Part shown: piece by piece, positions 34,699 to 41,550 of the stretch
How the letters are laid out: the number at the start of each line of letters is the position of its first letter
How positions within the stretch are numbered: the first letter of the stretch is position 1
Assembly: GCA_964479535.1 (NCBI GenBank)
Contig: CAYZMM010000008.1
Coordinates: 77,898-141,897 of the forward strand
DNA: 64,000 nt
From: S015-6 sp964479535
GTDB taxonomy: Bacteria; Desulfobacterota; DSWW01
Reading direction: 5' to 3'
Translations under genes and position numbers: made by a program
The notes under the pieces: model-generated
What the model saw: only the letters and a program-made list of their open reading frames with translations
Told to the model about the DNA's origin: nothing
Databases searched by the model: none

Positions 34699-35408
34699 AG
34701 GCAGGGATCTTTGCTGCGGGCACAGGCTCCCGGTTCGCGAAGGCGGGCTGGAAGGTACCGAAGCCGCTGATCCCCCTTCAGGGAACCCCCCTGCTCGGCC
34801 ATGTGCTCCAAAGGCTCGTTCGGGCAGGGATCGAGGAGGTGGAAGTGCTCCTGAACGAGGAGCCCTTTTCCGACCCGGTGGAGGACTACATCCGACGCCT
34901 GCCCAGGGATTTCAGGGTGAGCATCTGGCGAAAGACGACGACGAGCTCGTGTGAGAGCTTCTTCTTCCTCATGGAGCGGCTCGGCGAGCCCCCTTTTCTG
35001 CTGAGCACGGTGGACACCATCTTCCCGGAAGACGCGCTGGAGGCGTTCCTGCAGGTCCGATCCTATCCAAGGGGGTGCCAGGTCGCCCTGGCGGTAACGG
35101 ACTTCGTCCACGACGAGAAGCCCCTCTGGGTGGACATGGGCCCGGAAGGCAAGGTCCTGGCCCTCGGAGAGGGGGCTCGGTCCCGGGAATGCGTTACGGC
35201 CGGCCTCTACCTGATTCTGCAGGACCTCGCCGGGCATGCGGGCGAAGGGCCCTTTTCGGCCCTCCGGCATTTCCTCGAGGACCTCGTCAAGGGGGGGGCC
35301 GAGGTCCGGGCCCGGGCCTTCCCCACGGTCCTTGACATCGACTGCCCGGACGATATCCGGGTTGCAGAAGAAATGCTGCAGAAGGGTCAGGTAGGCACCC
35401 TGGTATAG
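34695..35408 (+). CDS. NTP-dependent nucleotidyltransferase (predicted headgroup-phosphate cytidylyltransferase)
   Basis: A 237-residue protein of the NTP_transferase family. The N-terminal nucleotide loop reads FAAGTGSRFAKAGWKVPKPLIPLQGTPLLGHVL, i.e. GxGxR followed by a PKPL lysine. Metal-binding Asp is likely in LLSTVDTIFPEDAL and a second in VLDIDCPDDIRVAEEM. The family makes NDP-activated sugars or polyols; beside a CDP-alcohol phosphotransferase, CTP activation of a phospho-alcohol is the natural guess. The start overlaps the HAD stop. The last ~20 codons are duplicated as a fragment at 41307-41369. Confidence 0.82.
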   Translation: MKAGIFAAGTGSRFAKAGWKVPKPLIPLQGTPLLGHVLQRLVRAGIEEVEVLLNEEPFSDPVEDYIRRLPRDFRVSIWRKTTTSSCESFFFLMERLGEPPFLLSTVDTIFPEDALEAFLQVRSYPRGCQVALAVTDFVHDEKPLWVDMGPEGKVLALGEGARSRECVTAGLYLILQDLAGHAGEGPFSALRHFLEDLVKGGAEVRARAFPTVLDIDCPDDIRVAEEMLQKGQVGTLV

Positions 35409-35438
35409 AATATTGTTTAACCATTTTGATCTACTCTA

Positions 35439-35465
35439 TTGACAAATCAGCAAAAGTTTTATAAT
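35439..35465 (+). promoter_or_regulatory. Promoter-like element in the left direct repeat
   Basis: Perfect TTGACA (35439-35444) and TATAAT (35460-35465) with a short 15-bp spacer, about 125 nt upstream of ATP-grasp gene 1. The right repeat has the same element at 41400-41426. Confidence 0.55.
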
Positions 35466-35577
35466 GAGTGAAGAATTTTATAAAGTGGATGAGAAAATGC
35501 GCACGCATCGCCTCGAGGCTGGAGCGCGTTGCGGATCCTTCTGTGGCGGGGGCCAAGAAGCCAAAACCCACGAATGA
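35464..35577 (+). CDS. Candidate 37-residue small peptide upstream of ATP-grasp gene 1
   Basis: An ATG frame of 37 codons reads MSEEFYKVDEKMRTHR and continues LEAGARCGSFCGGGQEAKTHE. Its TGA lies within the Shine-Dalgarno region of the ATP-grasp gene (GAATGAGGT). The right repeat encodes the same length peptide with four amino-acid changes. An internal ATG at 35497 (26 residues) is preceded by GGATGAG and would be transcribed from the adjacent promoter, whereas the first ATG overlaps the -10 box. Coding status is uncertain: the substitutions are mostly non-synonymous and the flanks are equally conserved. A leader peptide or a substrate peptide for the ligase are both possible. Confidence 0.25.
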   Translation: MSEEFYKVDEKMRTHRLEAGARCGSFCGGGQEAKTHE

Positions 35578-35589
35578 GGTAATCACCCT

Positions 35590-36423
35590 ATGATAGGTAT
35601 TTTCCGGGAGGAGGTCTTCTCCCCCAATCGTGTCGAGGATGATGCCGCAATTCTTGAATTGACAGCAGAGGCTGTTCGTCGACAGGGATATCAAGTAGAC
35701 CTTATGCAACCCCACGAAGTTACCCCCAAGACACCACCGCGGACGACCTTCACCATGTGTAGAGGTCCCAGCATATTGAATACCCTTGGGAAATGGGAAG
35801 CCATGGGCCATACGATCATTAATAGTCCCCGGGCCGTTCACAATTGCTACCGCTACCGCACAGTCCATCTGCTTTCACAAACAGGGGTTCCCGTTCCCAA
35901 GACCCTGGTTATCCAGACCTCAGAAAAACTCAACGGACAATTCGACAACATGGAAGGAGGTGTTTGGGTAAAAAGAGGCGATGTACACAAGACCCAAGAA
36001 GACGATGTGCAGTTGATCTTCGACCGTTCTTCCCTTGAGAAGGTCTTTGAATCATTTCGGTCTCGTTGGGTAAAAAGAGCGGTCCTGCAAGAACATATTT
36101 CCGGCGACCTAATTAAGTTTTACGGCATAGTGCCTCTAGGATGGTTTAGGTGTTTTTATCATACCCCGGGACAGACATCCGGCCATTCGTTTTTCGTCGA
36201 TCAAATCCGAAAGACCGCTGAAATGGCGGCCTCCAAGCTTGGTCTTCAAGTGTATGGCGGTGATATTGTGGTGGCTGAAGATGGCCATTACCTGGTCGAC
36301 ATCAATAATTGGCCGAGTTTTGCCATGTGCCGGGAAGAAGCCGCCGAAGAGATTGCCTCTTATTTGATCCTCGCTGCACAGAGATGGAATTCCCACCCCG
36401 ACCTTGAATGGAAGTCGGCCTGA
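35590..36423 (+). CDS. ATP-grasp ligase (RimK/glutathione-synthetase-like), copy 1 in cassette
   Basis: A 277-residue ATP-grasp protein. The pre-ATP-grasp domain ends near TIINSPRAVHNCYRYRTVHLL. VPVPKTLVIQTSE and GGVWVKRGDVHKTQEDDVQLIF form the ATP-binding lysine and loop, LQEHISGDLIKFYGIV is the central beta segment, and GGDIVVAEDGHYLVDINNWPSF carries the metal-binding acid and Asn (D-I-N). Such enzymes join a carboxylate to an amine. A paralogue at 41551-42381 is clearly homologous throughout. Codon use is AT-richer than in neighbours; only the first ~21 codons are near-identical in DNA to copy 2. ATG follows GAGGT. Confidence 0.82.
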   Translation: MIGIFREEVFSPNRVEDDAAILELTAEAVRRQGYQVDLMQPHEVTPKTPPRTTFTMCRGPSILNTLGKWEAMGHTIINSPRAVHNCYRYRTVHLLSQTGVPVPKTLVIQTSEKLNGQFDNMEGGVWVKRGDVHKTQEDDVQLIFDRSSLEKVFESFRSRWVKRAVLQEHISGDLIKFYGIVPLGWFRCFYHTPGQTSGHSFFVDQIRKTAEMAASKLGLQVYGGDIVVAEDGHYLVDINNWPSFAMCREEAAEEIASYLILAAQRWNSHPDLEWKSA

Positions 36424-36428
36424 TTGTT

Positions 36429-36447
36429 CTGTTCTAGAATAGAACAG
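36429..36447 (+). terminator. Hairpin just after ATP-grasp gene 1
   Basis: CTGTTCTA (36429-36436), loop GAA, TAGAACAG (36440-36447), six bases after the stop codon. No T-tract follows, so termination is only possible. Confidence 0.35.
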
Positions 36448-36532
36448 GCCTTCCACCCCCTTACCCACCTTGGCCTTCCCTTGGGGGAAAATTCGAAACA
36501 GGCCTTTGAATGAGGGATTCTTCAACTGGATT

Positions 36533-36610
36533 CTAGTGTTCTGTCCCAGAAATAAGGGTGCACAGACAGGCCACTTCAACGCCGGCGCGTAATTGGGGAC
36601 AGGACACTAG
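36533..36610. mobile_element. 78-bp MITE-like element with 16-bp terminal inverted repeats
   Basis: The ends read CTAGTGTTCTGTCCCA (36533-36548) and, reversed, CTAGTGTCCTGTCCCC (36610-36595), matching at 14 of 16. The interior is ~46 bp and non-coding. The right end supplies the TAG stop of the radical-SAM gene, so the element may have truncated or replaced that gene's 3' end. No transposase is present. Confidence 0.6.
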
Positions 36611-37926
36611 ACGCCGTCGAAGTTGGCGCGGGAAGAGTCTGTACGGAACATCTTCCGCTGGGACAAGTTCAGAAACCAACTGGCCAGGGATGCTTGAGAC
36701 TTAGGAAAGGGGAGCCGACGAAGAATCGAAGGCCACGAGTAGAACCTTCGATACATCTCCAGGATGTTTTCCTCAAGTTCCTCAGCGGTGAAATGCTTGG
36801 GGTTTATCTGGGCTATGGTGCCCGGCCACTTGCCCAAATTCTTCGGATTCCGCAACCTCCCTTCAGCCAGGAAGCGGTCATATATTGTCGTACCCCTGTG
36901 GGGCGAAAAGACGTTGAAGAAGGCCACATGAACCTTGCGGTCTTGCAGGAATTCCAGGGTGGTCTGAAAATCCTCGAGTCGATCCGTATCCCATCCAAAA
37001 ATGAGATTGAAGGAAAAACTGATATCCAGCTCCCTCATCCTCTTGATGATTTCGTCCAATCTATTGGCGGGTGTGGTCTTCTTGTTCATCCCTTCCAGGG
37101 TGTTGGCGTTTATGCTCTCCACACCCACGTTAAGGTGCAACACCCCGCTTCTCTTCGCCATCAGCATCAGTTCGCGGTCCAGTATCCGGTGGGCATTCCA
37201 CAGCGTGGACCACCTGATCTTCAAGGGGATCAGCCTTTCCATCAACTCCATGGTCCGAGACCGATTCCCGGCAAAGGTACTATCCGCAAAGAATATCCGG
37301 CGACACCCGGTACGTCGGATCTCCTCTATGACTTCCTCGGTGGGCCGCATGCGGTACTTCTCGCCGAGATAATACCTCTCAGCACAGAATTCACACCGAT
37401 AGGGACATCCCCGGGAGGTCTGAACGGAATAAGTCTGAAACCACCCCAATGTTTGAGGATCGAGAAGATCGTAGCGCGGGTAGGGCAGTCCCTTCAGGTC
37501 GTGAAGGGAATCCGCCCGGTAGAGCCCTTTTAAGTTGCCTGCCGACAAATCTGCCAGGATTTCAGGAACCAAGGTCTCCCCTTCCCCGATGGCAACAGCA
37601 TCAGCATGCTCCTGCACCTCATCCGTATAAAAGGTACAGTGACACCCCCCCATTACCACGGGAATTCCCTTTTCCCGATACAAGTCCCCTATTTCATAGG
37701 CGCGCAGTGAGCTTAGGATGCTTACCGTTATGAACACACAATCACAAGGGACATCCGGCCGCAGGGGTTGGGTCTGTTCGTCGGTCAGGCGAATATCAAT
37801 GTCGTCAGGCACCAGGGCGGCCAAATAGGGCAGACTGAAGGGAACCAAGCCCCGATTTCGTGTCTTGTAGAGTTTCGACTGGTAAGGAACGGCAAAATGC
37901 GTGGGTTGGACAATATGGACTCGCAT
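36607..37926 (-). CDS. B12-binding-domain radical SAM protein
   Basis: About 439 residues. The N-terminal ~140 residues are a cobalamin-binding Rossmann-type domain (GIPVVMGGCHCTFYTDEVQEHADAVAIGEGE). The radical SAM core follows with the CxxxCxxC cluster motif in SRGCPYRCEFCAERYYLG and later segments FADSTFAGNRSRTMELMERL and LNVGVESINANTLEGMNKKT. These enzymes often methylate or rearrange unactivated carbons, including in lipids. The target is unknown. It lies on the opposite strand inside the cassette. The stop codon falls in the end of a MITE-like repeat. GTG at 37938 is a possible longer start. Confidence 0.86.
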   Translation of the reverse strand: MRVHIVQPTHFAVPYQSKLYKTRNRGLVPFSLPYLAALVPDDIDIRLTDEQTQPLRPDVPCDCVFITVSILSSLRAYEIGDLYREKGIPVVMGGCHCTFYTDEVQEHADAVAIGEGETLVPEILADLSAGNLKGLYRADSLHDLKGLPYPRYDLLDPQTLGWFQTYSVQTSRGCPYRCEFCAERYYLGEKYRMRPTEEVIEEIRRTGCRRIFFADSTFAGNRSRTMELMERLIPLKIRWSTLWNAHRILDRELMLMAKRSGVLHLNVGVESINANTLEGMNKKTTPANRLDEIIKRMRELDISFSFNLIFGWDTDRLEDFQTTLEFLQDRKVHVAFFNVFSPHRGTTIYDRFLAEGRLRNPKNLGKWPGTIAQINPKHFTAEELEENILEMYRRFYSWPSILRRLPFPKSQASLASWFLNLSQRKMFRTDSSRANFDGV

Positions 37927-37997
37927 GTCTCTCAACACTGAAGATGAAAGATGACGTTCAAAACGGCGTGTAGCCGAAGTTCATATCAAAAGATGCG

Positions 37998-38025
37998 ATT
38001 TTACAGGCTCTGTAGACGGTGTCAA
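37998..38025 (-). promoter_or_regulatory. Promoter of the cassette radical-SAM gene
   Basis: On the minus strand TTGACA (38025-38020), 16 bp, TAAAAT (38003-37998), about 70 nt upstream of the start codon. The rest of the 37927-38213 gap shows nothing recognisable. Confidence 0.6.
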
Positions 38026-38213
38026 TGCTTGCCTGCCCGGATGAGGGGCTTGTCCGGTACCGGCGGCCGTGTTACGGGCCTTCAGGACATTGACCCTCTC
38101 TGGACCCGGCTGCAGCCTAATTCTGTCATGACCCCTTCAACAACAAGGGATCTTATCCCTTTGCCATGGAATGCACCGTGCCCGCCTCCGTCTCGAACTT
38201 CACGAGCATCAGG

Positions 38214-39254
38214 TTACAGAGCAGAGTGTCTTGTCGATGGTCCCACGGGTGGTTGGTCTGCCATTGTTTCTAAGCTTCTCTCCCGAAAGGGATTCATCTG
38301 AAAGAGGAATACAAATCCGAGCAATACATAAAAGATCTCTCGGGCCCTGCGGAGAAGCCCATATGAAAAACCCTGGGCAGAGGTCAATCCCATTGAAACA
38401 AAAACCAATACCCTAGCAGCATCACTCCCCCCCATCCGGGCAGGGACAAAAAAGAATATGTTGTTTGCCAGGATCGAGATGGCCTCCAAGGTAATGATCA
38501 TCGGTAGGGTGGCATCTATGCCCAGCAGTTTCAGAAAGAAGTAGCCTTCTATCGCTCCTCCCACACATCCGAGAAAATTGAGGAACAGTGATGCGGCAAA
38601 ACGATGACTGCCAGATTTGTAGAAGTCGGCTATTTCCGTATCCAGCCGCTCTGCTTGATAAAGGACCTTATTCAGGTAGGGACCATCGATCCCTGCCTTG
38701 CCCAATCCATTAAAGAACCATCCAAATAGACCCTTCTTTTGGCGCCAGAAGAAAAGCCCCATGGCGATGGTAAGCACAGTAAAGCTGAGGAAACTGCCCC
38801 AGGCCATCTCCGGTGTCAACAGATGACAGGCAAAGGCTACCGCGAGCCCTATGGCTTGAAAGATGGTCATGCTGGCTGCCTCGGACAGTTTGTTGATGGT
38901 TACCGAGGCAAGACCTTCTACCATAGGGAGTTTGTCCCGCAGGAGGTGGGCCTTGAGGGGTTCGCCGGCTACATTTCCACTTAACAACATATAGTTAACG
39001 CCATAACCTGCAAGGTGTATACGAACGAGGTCCCACAGCCGAATCCTTCTTCCGCCGTTCTTGAGTAATACTTTCCAGGCTGACACAAAGAATATTTGGA
39101 CAACCCCATAGCCTAGAATAATCAGAAAGACCAAGTACCCGGCTTGGGCAATAAGGGACCATATGGTGGAGACCTGGATGCTATAAAGGAGCCAGATAAA
39201 GACACCCAGGCCGAGAATGAAGGTGAGGAGGTTTAGTTTGAGAGACTTGGTCAT
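38214..39254 (-). CDS. Flippase-like membrane protein (UPF0104 family), copy 2
   Basis: A 346-residue paralogue of the protein at 32787-33827, with identical length and the same conserved stretches: SGNVAGEPLKAHLLRDKLPMVEGLASV, FFWRQKKGLFGW, EAISILANNIFFFVPARMGGSDAA, GLLRRAREIFYVLLGF and MNPFRER. About eight membrane segments. It is lower in GC than copy 1 and lies on the opposite strand inside the 6-kb cassette. The leader carries a hairpin related to that of copy 1, then a group II intron remnant ending 10 nt before the ATG. AAGGG in the 3' exon would be the Shine-Dalgarno. Confidence 0.86.
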   Translation of the reverse strand: MTKSLKLNLLTFILGLGVFIWLLYSIQVSTIWSLIAQAGYLVFLIILGYGVVQIFFVSAWKVLLKNGGRRIRLWDLVRIHLAGYGVNYMLLSGNVAGEPLKAHLLRDKLPMVEGLASVTINKLSEAASMTIFQAIGLAVAFACHLLTPEMAWGSFLSFTVLTIAMGLFFWRQKKGLFGWFFNGLGKAGIDGPYLNKVLYQAERLDTEIADFYKSGSHRFAASLFLNFLGCVGGAIEGYFFLKLLGIDATLPMIITLEAISILANNIFFFVPARMGGSDAARVLVFVSMGLTSAQGFSYGLLRRAREIFYVLLGFVFLFQMNPFRERSLETMADQPPVGPSTRHSAL

Positions 39255-39264
39255 CGGGGCCCTT

Positions 39265-39546
39265 ATCGGGTAGCCGGGGCGGTCACCCGCCCCTGGCTAG
39301 CACACCACCGTACGTACCGTTCGTGATACGGCGGTTCACGAGACACGCGCGAGTCTGCGATGCTCCTCAAGAAGGCTCAGCAAAGCAAAATGAAGCAAAG
39401 CTGACCGGGATTGCCTGGTGCATATGGCTTGCCCCAGCACTCCACCAAGGCCCCCAGAGGACTTGCACCTCCGGTCACTTCCCGGTTCGCTTTCGCTCCC
39501 CGGTTGAAAGCGCCGTCCCCGGCGTTGCGCGCCATGCCCGGCGCAC
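39265..39546 (-). mobile_element. ORF-less group II intron remnant (~282 nt)
   Basis: On the minus strand it begins GTGCGCCGGGCATGG, the group II 5' consensus GTGYG. It contains a domain I-like GGTGCAAGTCCTC, and ends with a 34-nt domain V-like hairpin (39337-39304, GAACCGCCGTATC to TACGTACGGTGGT, CGC-type triad) and a domain VI hairpin with branch-point segment CTACCCGAT ending at 39265. The reverse-transcriptase ORF is missing. At 282 nt it is far shorter than a full intron, so self-splicing is doubtful. It sits just after a terminator-like hairpin, the insertion habit of bacterial class C introns. Confidence 0.75.
39304..39337 (-). ncRNA. Group II intron domain V
   Basis: A 34-nt stem-loop; ACCGCCGTA pairs with TACGGTGGT through one G-U pair. 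Its length and sequence match the catalytic domain V of bacterial group II introns. Confidence 0.7.
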
Positions 39547-39557
39547 AATGTAAATGA

Positions 39558-39584
39558 GCCCAGACTGAAAAGATCAATCTGGGC
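39558..39584 (-). promoter_or_regulatory. Leader hairpin before flippase gene 2
   Basis: On the minus strand GCCCAGATTGA (39584-39574) and TCAGTCTGGGC (39568-39558) form a 10-11-bp stem with one mismatch. It aligns with the hairpin at 32740-32769, including the downstream ATT..CATT bases, after which the intron interrupts the leader. Confidence 0.65.
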
Positions 39585-39968
39585 CAATCGTTAACCGATT
39601 TTTGTTTTTATTTCTATAAAACTACTATCTGTATATGCTTCTAATTACCTGTTTTTATTTTATAATTTAAAGTTAATAGCATGGGGGAGAGATGGTTGTC
39701 AAGGATATTCACGCCTACGTTCCCTGGTGGAGGGGGAGGTCTTCTTCAGGAAGAACAACCATCAACCTGACCTCATGCCTCCACGCCAATCCGGTTGTCC
39801 CCTCCAGCCGTCCGGTTATTGATTGGCAGCTACTCATGAAATCGCCGGTACCTGATGGCACAGAATCATCGTTTGTTTTATACTGATTTGTTTGTGGGAT
39901 GTTGGTAGGTTCTGTTACCTCCCTGCCCGGATTCATTGAGACGTTACCAGAGACGGAAGAAACAGGTA
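39585..39968. other. AT-rich leader region between divergent cassette genes
   Basis: About 380 bp with GC well below its surroundings near 39595-39680. It holds a minus-strand promoter (39673-39702) for flippase 2. On the plus strand GATGGTTGT (39691-39699) has a distant reverse complement near 39766, and a TATACT box lies near 39880 before the CDP-alcohol phosphotransferase gene. No gene was recognised. Confidence 0.5.
39673..39702 (-). promoter_or_regulatory. Putative promoter of flippase gene 2
   Basis: On the minus strand TTGACA (39702-39697), 18 bp, TATTAA (39678-39673). The -35 and 18-bp spacing match the layout before flippase gene 1. Confidence 0.5.
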
Positions 39969-41291
39969 ATGATCACCAACGCCGTTATCCTGCTGGCTCC
40001 GCGGCCCGTCAACCTTTTGCATACGGATACCCTAAACCCTCTCGTCCATCTGGGAGGACTTACCCTGATCCAGAGGATCCTCTACTCCCTTGAGTGGGCC
40101 GGCATAGAAGATGGCATCGTGATTTCACGAGGAGACTGGCCCAATCTGGAGCATCACCTTAAAGAGGATCCCAAGCTCCGGTCCTTTTCCTGCCTGACAT
40201 CGTCGGGAACCGGAGAAGACGCGGCGGCCATGGCCCGGTTGGACCAGATCCTTGAGGGAGATTTTCTCCTCCAGCGGGCGGGTTGGATCGTGGATCGAGA
40301 ATTCCTCTCGGACCTCTGTCAGCAGGATTCACCCCTGACCAAGCCGGTTCTGGTCCAGCCCCCTGAGGGATCCTTGACCGCAGCTGGACCGGGGACACCC
40401 GCTCTTGTCCTCGTGCCGGGCAAGGACTGCCCTGCCCTGGTCAAGGCCATCAAGGAGAAGGCGCCTCCGGAAGAATTGCTTCGGCATCTGGATGAGGTCC
40501 CAGACCGGGCAGAAAGAGTCACCATCCCTGAATCGGCCCTGATTCCAGCCGAAAAAGCTACCGATCGCTTGCCGGCGGAACAAGCCCTTTTCGCGAACCT
40601 CATCAAATCCTCCGAGAGTTTGCTTTGTCGGAAGTTCAATAGAAGGATCTCGCAGGCCATCACCAAACGTCTCCTTTATTCCCGAATAACACCGAACTTC
40701 ATCAGCATTGTTTCGGTCCTTATCGGGCTGGGGGGGGCCTTATTCTTCCTTGCCGAGCACAGGCTTATGCACCTTACCGGAGCGTTGCTCTTTCTTCTTC
40801 ACAGCATTGTGGATGGTTGCGATGGGGAACTGGCCCGGCTGCGGTTCCAGGAGTCTAAGATTGGCTCTTGGCTCGATTTCCTGGGTGACAACCTCGTTCA
40901 TGTTGCTGTCTTCTTCTGCATTGGCTTGGGGCTGTATCTACAGGGCAAGGGCATGGTGTACCTCGTGTTGGGAAGCCTGTCCGTCTTGGGAACCATAGGA
41001 GCGGCCGGTCAGGTATTCAAAGAAGTAATATTGAAAAGCGATGCAAAGGTTCACTCTTTTCATTCCCTGGTAGCAGGAGTTGAAGGAACGGACCATCCTG
41101 AGGCAGATCTGGAAGGGAAAACGGCTATAGCCGACAAGTTCAAAAGCCGTGACTTCATATATCTTATCATTATTCTTGCCGCGGCGGGGGAAATATGGAT
41201 CTGGCCATGGTTCAATGGCCCCGGGGCTTGTATCTTTGCCCTGTATCTCCTGTATGTCTATCGGCGGGCGGACGCTCCTGCCTCTTCTTGA
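39969..41291 (+). CDS. CDP-alcohol phosphotransferase with N-terminal degenerate nucleotidyltransferase-like domain, copy 2 (cassette)
   Basis: A 440-residue fusion. The first ~220 residues resemble an NTP transferase fold (LGGLTLIQRILYSLEWAGIEDG) but lack the GxGxR loop, so this part is probably not catalytic. The C-terminal ~210 residues are membrane-embedded, with the CDP-alcohol phosphotransferase signature DGxxARx8Gx3Dx3D in VDGCDGELARLRFQESKIG then SWLDFLGDN. It would move a phospho-alcohol between CDP and a lipid acceptor. Its paralogue is at 44865-46175. TTG at 39936 is rejected because the paralogue aligns from the ATG at 39969. Confidence 0.85.
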   Translation: MITNAVILLAPRPVNLLHTDTLNPLVHLGGLTLIQRILYSLEWAGIEDGIVISRGDWPNLEHHLKEDPKLRSFSCLTSSGTGEDAAAMARLDQILEGDFLLQRAGWIVDREFLSDLCQQDSPLTKPVLVQPPEGSLTAAGPGTPALVLVPGKDCPALVKAIKEKAPPEELLRHLDEVPDRAERVTIPESALIPAEKATDRLPAEQALFANLIKSSESLLCRKFNRRISQAITKRLLYSRITPNFISIVSVLIGLGGALFFLAEHRLMHLTGALLFLLHSIVDGCDGELARLRFQESKIGSWLDFLGDNLVHVAVFFCIGLGLYLQGKGMVYLVLGSLSVLGTIGAAGQVFKEVILKSDAKVHSFHSLVAGVEGTDHPEADLEGKTAIADKFKSRDFIYLIIILAAAGEIWIWPWFNGPGACIFALYLLYVYRRADAPASS

Positions 41292-41399
41292 GTTCTTCCT
41301 AGGATTCCGGACGATATCCGGGTTGCAGAAGAAATGCCGCAGGAGGGTCAGGTAGGCACCCTGGTATAGAATATTGTTTAACCATTTTGATTTACTCTA

Positions 41400-41426
41400 T
41401 TGACAAATCAGCAAAAGTTTTATAAT
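41400..41426 (+). promoter_or_regulatory. Promoter-like element in the right direct repeat
   Basis: TTGACA (41400-41405) and TATAAT (41421-41426) with a 15-bp spacer, identical to 35439-35465. It can drive the downstream half of the split operon. Confidence 0.55.
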
Positions 41427-41538
41427 GAGTGAAGAATTTTGTGCAATGGATGAGAAAATGCGCACGCATCGCCTCGAGGCTGGAGCGCGTTGCGGTTCCT
41501 TCTGTGGCGGGGGCCAAAAAGCCAAAACCCACGAATGA
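41425..41538 (+). CDS. Candidate 37-residue small peptide upstream of ATP-grasp gene 2
   Basis: Reads MSEEFCAMDEKMRTHR then LEAGARCGSFCGGGQKAKTHE; same length and stop position as the frame at 35464-35577. Its TGA overlaps the ribosome-binding region of the ATP-grasp gene. The first ATG lies within the -10 box, so translation from an internal ATG at 41458 is more plausible if the peptide is made at all. Confidence 0.25.
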   Translation: MSEEFCAMDEKMRTHRLEAGARCGSFCGGGQKAKTHE

Positions 41539-41550
41539 GGTAATCACCCC

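Larger units (their letters stand above)
35346..35653 (+). repeat. Direct repeat, left copy (~308 bp)
   Basis: Covers the 3' end of the nucleotidyltransferase gene, the intergenic leader and the first ~21 codons of ATP-grasp gene 1. It matches 41307-41614 at about 95% with no indels (constant offset 5961). The two copies bracket the lower-GC cassette. Confidence 0.9.

Noticed and set aside
37927..38213. Cobalamin riboswitch before the B12 radical-SAM gene
   Set aside because: No B12-box-like sequence or matching fold was seen; only a simple promoter is evident.
37951..38301. 116-codon plus-strand open frame between two cassette genes
   Set aside because: No start signal, no domain, and overlap with the flippase gene on the other strand.
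39336..39587. 83-codon minus-strand open frame inside the intron remnant
   Set aside because: It spans intron and leader sequence and shows no reverse-transcriptase motif; better explained as structured RNA.
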